A stretch of DNA of 64,000 nt, taken from the NCBI GenBank assembly GCA_039105265.1, contig JAPFFF010000009.1:4216001-4280000 (forward strand), read 5' to 3'. The translations under genes and the position numbers were made by a program. Source of the stretch: Tritrichomonas musculus. Taxonomy: Eukaryota > Parabasalia > Tritrichomonadida > Tritrichomonadidae. This document shows, piece after piece, positions 59,505-64,000 of this stretch. The stretch's first letter is position 1, and each line of letters begins with the position of its first letter. The notes under the pieces were generated by a model, which worked only from the letters and a program-made list of their open reading frames with translations, was not told the DNA's origin and did no database searches.

Positions 59505-60642
59505 TCTTTATTTTTGATGTCATTTGTGTCCGAATTAAAAAATGATAATACCCAATCACATTCATGCACAGTTAAGTTCATTTTCACCATTAACTAACCG
59601 GCCAATCACTCACACAATCATTGCTGTAGAACTGTTTCGATCAGTAAAAAAAGAACCTAAATCAACTGATTCCTTGAACAATTGCGCGTTTAATTATTCA
59701 ATATCCAGCATTATAATTTGATTTATCATTCTGGCACCTTTCACAAGATGAAAAAGGTCTGAAATTGGTACATAATTAGAATTTTTATTGAGAATTTATC
59801 TCCATCAATGGTAGTGAACTTCACCAGAAACCCAGCTTTATATAAACTTTGACAAATAGTTTTGAACTTCTCAATTATATGCGGAGGTTAAATTTCATTA
59901 TGTATAGGGGACATATTAAAAATACAGCCACAAATAAACAGCATTTTTAGATGAAATGAAATTCGATTTCAGCGAAGATGTAAGAACAAGTGGTTGAATA
60001 AATAAGGAGCGTTTTATACAGATACTCATAAGAACAACAATATAATATTTTCATAAGTGTGCAAGACTTATATAAAATATCGTTTTTTTTTTCCTCAGTA
60101 AAAATATACTTTTTAATTATCATCTCTGAAATTGGATAGTTGCTCAATTCTCCTTTTGTTATCAAAAAATTGTTTTTATATAAAGATTCATAAAAAGATT
60201 TATTGTCATTTGAATTTTTTTTTTTTTTTATTTCATTCATTTGTTAGAAAAAAATTTTTGAATAACTTTTGGATCAATAATTCTTTTCGGACTGCGTGTT
60301 TTGTCCAATAAGTGAGATTTTGATCACAATTCTTGATGTGTATGCAAATACTTTGTTTCTAGTTTCAGATCTCTCTGGAAAACCAACATATTTACCTATA
60401 TTTTGATATATAATTTGTAATTCGTATCATTTGAATAATATCATTGATTAACAATTGGTTAAACTTAAAATATCATAATAAACTAATATATATCATTTTA
60501 TAGATTTAATAATAATAAAAAAAAAAAAAAAAAAAAAAAAACGCTTTGTTTCATTTATGGTAATGAAATCTTTTTGGTAGAAGCAGACACCAGATAAAAC
60601 AATCACAAAGAGTAGTCCATAAATAATATTGTATGGAGGATG

Positions 60643-60678
<36 letters not shown>

Positions 60679-61031
60679 GAAGGTATTAATGGCTTCTCTT
60701 TGAGATTGTTTTATCTGATGTTAGTTTTTATCAATATGAATTATCAAGAACATCTGAGTACATTATTAGATGGAATCAAGCCTAATTCTTTTGAAAAACC
60801 AAAATTTTAAAACGAAAATCACTTTTTTTGTATATCTTTTATAAGAAAAAATATAGACTAATTTGAAAAATTTCCAAAAATTATTAAAAAATACGTTTTT
60901 ATTTAATTTCAATTGCTAAATAACCAAACATGTTCAAAAAGTGACTAGTCCAGTTATATTTGCTAACGATAGAAGGTGAAAATTGACCTATAACCGTCCG
61001 GTCAATTCCGTTTCCGGTCAAATACGATTTC

Positions 61032-61068
<37 letters not shown>

Positions 61069-62805
61069 AGTAAAAGTTTGTCAAAACAAGATAATCTTTT
61101 AGAATCTGAAATAGTAATTAATATATCTTAATATTGTATTCAAACATGAAATAAAAGAACGAAATGCAAATATTTTTTAATTATATAAGTGATTAGTAAC
61201 AATAGTTAATAGCGAAATAAACCGAAATGCATAGTATAAACGTTAAAAAAAAGATGAAAAATATAAAACAAGTAAATGAATGGATTATATTATTTAGAAT
61301 TTGTTGATTTCAAAGCTTAATATAAAAAAAGTATTGCATAACTTAAATTTACGTATAATTTCTCTTTTCATAAGTCATTTAAACAATAAATTTAATAGCA
61401 ATGAAAATCAGAAAATAATATGTTTCAAGAAAAAATTAATTAAGTATAGTTTTGTTTTTGGTAATTTTAATAATTGTGTTTTATCATATTTGTAGAAATT
61501 ATTTGAAATCTTCATGTAAGAAATGTTAAGATTCTGTTGAACTTGTTACAGCTTGAGTGGTCATATGACTTTTGTAAAAATTTGGGCTAAAATTGGAAGC
61601 ATCCAAATCTATTGATCAAAGGGATTGATAAGATAATCTAGATAAATGTATACTTTTCCTCTATGTTAACAAATAAAAAAATCAATTAAAAAAATATATT
61701 CTGATTATTATGCTCCATTTGAATATTTTTTCATATAAAATTATCGAAGCAGATTGTTTTTCAATTTTCATTTGTAAAAATGAAATATTAGCTCTTTAAT
61801 GAATACTATTATAAAATCATTTCCATATTATTATTTCATATTATTTCAAATTGTCATTTAATTTCGTGCATAAATACATTTATTATGTATCATCATTATA
61901 TAAATGGATATAAATAACATTAATATATATAATTAGTTAACTCAAATTTGTTAATCATATCTTAACAAAACTTTTAATATTAAAGAATTTATTTTGCAAT
62001 AATGTTATATTATTATATTTCATATATAATTTATATGGGGGAAAAAAAAAAAAAGGATTGAACTATTGAAATAAGACATTCATTAGATTGAAGAAAAAAA
62101 AGCAATTTGATTAATTAAAAAATACTCAATCATCTGATCTTTATGACATTTTATTATTTTCAGAATTAATATCTTTAAATAATATTATTTTAAAAAAAAT
62201 AATATGCAAAGACAATGAAATTTAAAAATATTATCTGATTCAACTCTTGAAAAACTTCTGTATTCTTTCATAAGTTATTTTAAAAACATTTTGGTTATAT
62301 CCTCCAGTAAATGAGTATAATTTGTAATGAAATCCATATGTTATGTGTTCTCTTTTTAGTCAAAATATTGAGATTGCTAATTGAATTATATTCAATTATG
62401 GTCAAATAAATCTTCTCAAAATTGTTTGAAAAAACAAGACAAAAAAAATTATTATTCACCAAAGAGTTATTATATTATATTTTGTTATGTTTTTCAACCA
62501 AAAAAAAGTAAAATAAAAAAATTCAAATCTTTTTTCAAAAATTGAATTAAGAGAGGGGGAAAAAAAAAAAAAAAAATTATAAAGGTCAGGAAAGAAACAA
62601 TAAATTGATATAAGAAAGATTTAAGTGTACATTAAGCTAGATATCTAATATTTTTACAAAATTTTCACTTTTAAAGAATATTCTTTTGTATAATTTTTAT
62701 GAATTGATATGTACATCTAGTTTCACATGTTTTTATATCCAGAAAAATCATTATTTTTTATCCTATAATTAAAAAAAAACTTTTAAATTTATGAAAAATA
62801 GAAAT
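59505..62805. other. Gene-poor region with long homopolymers
   Basis: 3.3 kb with no convincing gene; the frame at 59947-60240 (minus) is Lys/Tyr-rich and doubtful. It holds A25 (60517-60541), T33 (60645-60677) and T28 (61035-61062) runs, and the inverted repeat at 60587-60722. Confidence 0.55.
60587..60722. repeat. Inverted repeat enclosing a T33 run
   Basis: Arms at 60587-60612 and 60696-60722 (core CAGATAAAACAATC) pair with two or three mismatches. The loop contains a T33 run. Together with 43117-43247 it suggests a recurring fold-back/homopolymer structure. Confidence 0.75.
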
Positions 62806-63186
62806 TTATTGATTTTTCGGTCTTTCTTTTTCTTCATTTGATATTCTTGGTGGTGGGCATGCATTTAGTTGTTCTTCATATTGGTGTCTAATGATTTGGT
62901 CTTTCTCGTACATTTCAGCAACAACATTTTTCGGTAATGGAGGAGGAACTTTCTCTAGATACTGTCCATGACGAGCTTTGTATTGAATTTTAGCATCTCT
63001 TTGTAATTGTTTTTCAGCTTTCCTGTATTCTTGTTTTGTTAACAGAATATACTCCTCAAATTCGGTATCTGTTAATGGACACATTTGGTGAAGTTGTTTA
63101 TAGTAAGTTATATATCTTGTTTCTTCTATATTTAAGAATTGTCTTTTTGCCTTTTCTTCTAAAGAGAGATATTTATCATTAGACAT
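62806..63186 (-). CDS. Small charged protein, unknown
   Basis: 126 residues from ATG 63186. Mostly one helical, highly charged segment (EEKAKRQFLNIEETRYITYY; FEEYILLTKQEYRKAEKQLQ), with two proline motifs (VPPPLPKN and CPPPRISNEE). The balanced composition, an intact frame and a candidate initiator 9 nt upstream support a real gene. No signal peptide or membrane helix. Proline-flanked helices of this size occur in cytoskeletal and axonemal accessory proteins, but no family is recognised. Confidence 0.7.
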   Translation of the reverse strand: MSNDKYLSLEEKAKRQFLNIEETRYITYYKQLHQMCPLTDTEFEEYILLTKQEYRKAEKQLQRDAKIQYKARHGQYLEKVPPPLPKNVVAEMYEKDQIIRHQYEEQLNACPPPRISNEEKERPKNQ

Positions 63187-63194
63187 TTTTGAAA

Positions 63195-63200
63195 TAGTGA
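63195..63200 (-). promoter_or_regulatory. Candidate trichomonad Inr (TCACTA)
   Basis: On the minus strand TCACTA matches the initiator consensus TCA(T/C)T(A/T), ends 8 nt before the ATG at 63186, and fits the short 5' UTRs of trichomonad genes. Pattern evidence only. Confidence 0.45.
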
Positions 63201-63785
63201 TATGGTCTCTTATTATGAATAATCATATTCATGTGATCATTTAACTTTTTGATAACAATTTGGAATGGCCAGAAGACTTCAATATGACAATTCTATATGA
63301 ATTAAATAATTAAAATATTTAAAAGTTGATTAATTATTACTTGATACGTTAATTTTTGATAATGCAAAAAGACTGAAATATTCAAATATATAGAGAAAAA
63401 CTTTCTCTGAAACATTCAATTGTAAATTCAGTTTTTCTTGCTTCAACTCAATGATATTCTTAGCCAAATAGCTAAATTAAACCTGCAAGCACATTCTCTT
63501 CACCTTTTTGCTCTTTATTGCCTACTTAATGCGTGAGAATGTTCAATTTTTTATTTATACTTTTTTTAGAGAAAATATGAAATTATGTTTATGCATTACT
63601 TTGGGACTAAAAAAGTAATTGTTACAGCCATTTCCCGTGTTCATAAAGTAATTACCAAATATTTATCTATTTCAAATGGCCAATATAAGAATAATACTCT
63701 TTGATAGATGCTTGAAATTACATATCGTTCAGCAATTGATTATAAATCAATTGGATGATCAAATAATATAAGTATATCTATATGA

Positions 63786-63818
<33 letters not shown>

Positions 63819-64000
63819 CATTTGATGCATCTTAAGATTCATTTATCTAATCATAAATTATCACTCAAGATGCATCATGTTTAATGTATTTATTTGATGT
63901 ATTAAATAAATCACTAAAATTCAAATGTATTTATTTAATTTTTGAAGTATCAATAATTTTGGACAGAAAATAATAATCACAGAATATTCAGATTCCTCTA
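63201..64000. other. Right-end spacer
   Basis: No gene recognised. It contains an A27 run (63787-63813) followed by a small inverted repeat (63823-63833 and 63867-63877, TGATGCATCTT). Confidence 0.6.

Noticed and set aside
59947-60240. A 97-residue minus-strand frame
   Set aside because: It starts with a homopolymer-derived lysine run and is Tyr/Ile-rich; no ATG context or motif supports it.
1-64000. CRISPR arrays or bacterial operons
   Set aside because: No regularly spaced short direct repeats were seen, and the genes, spacing and families are eukaryotic.

Overview
The window looks like nuclear DNA of a parabasalid protist, most likely Tritrichomonas or a close relative. It is very AT-rich with long poly(A)/poly(T) runs up to 41 nt. 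The large genes are single open exons in the standard code. The gene families are ones expanded in trichomonads: BspA-type LRR_5 proteins, Pmp-like beta-helix surface proteins, BTB proteins with a discoidin-like tail, DUF3447/ankyrin proteins, ankyrin-kinases, LRR plus giant coiled-coil proteins and Polinton/Maverick elements. No rRNA or tRNA gene was recognised. The species is an inference, because no marker gene is present.

Layout. 0-0.2 kb: start of a gene that runs off the left edge. 0.8-2.1 kb: broken Pmp-like surface gene abutting a USP7-type deubiquitinase (2.1-5.7 kb). 6.3-15 kb: a dense housekeeping-like stretch with a coiled-coil protein, a small acidic protein, a BTB protein, an unrecognised DFxxFD/TPRP repeat protein, a small basic protein and a CDC50 flippase subunit. 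15.7-22 kb: a 2083-residue LRR/coiled-coil protein with a possible ADP-ribosyltransferase-like tail. 22.4-27.3 kb: a large GH77/DPE2-like protein with CBM20 domains that has lost most catalytic residues.

27.3-46 kb is accessory DNA: a palindrome, a Polinton/Maverick piece (28.6-31.9 kb), two abutting pogo-type DDE_1 transposase fragments, a 624-bp TIR element with TA flanks, a frameshifted DUF3447-BspA fusion gene, an ankyrin/kinase gene with an in-frame stop, a 1.19-kb mariner-like TIR element, a cysteine-rich surface protein, nested inverted-repeat elements in that gene's upstream region, and a 5'-truncated DUF362 relic.

46.7-57.5 kb holds a BspA protein with a 113-residue super-repeat, a probable Mediator MED14, a Pmp-like pseudogene, an alpha/beta-hydrolase pseudogene, an unknown gene, a BspA gene with an in-frame stop, and an Arf-like protein with a degenerate switch region. 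57.5-62.8 kb is almost gene-free, and the right end carries one small unknown gene. Genes lie on both strands with no operon-like spacing. The recurring theme is intact core cell-biology genes (ubiquitin, flippase, Mediator, glycogen metabolism) set among decaying surface-protein and ankyrin genes and TIR-bearing repeats.
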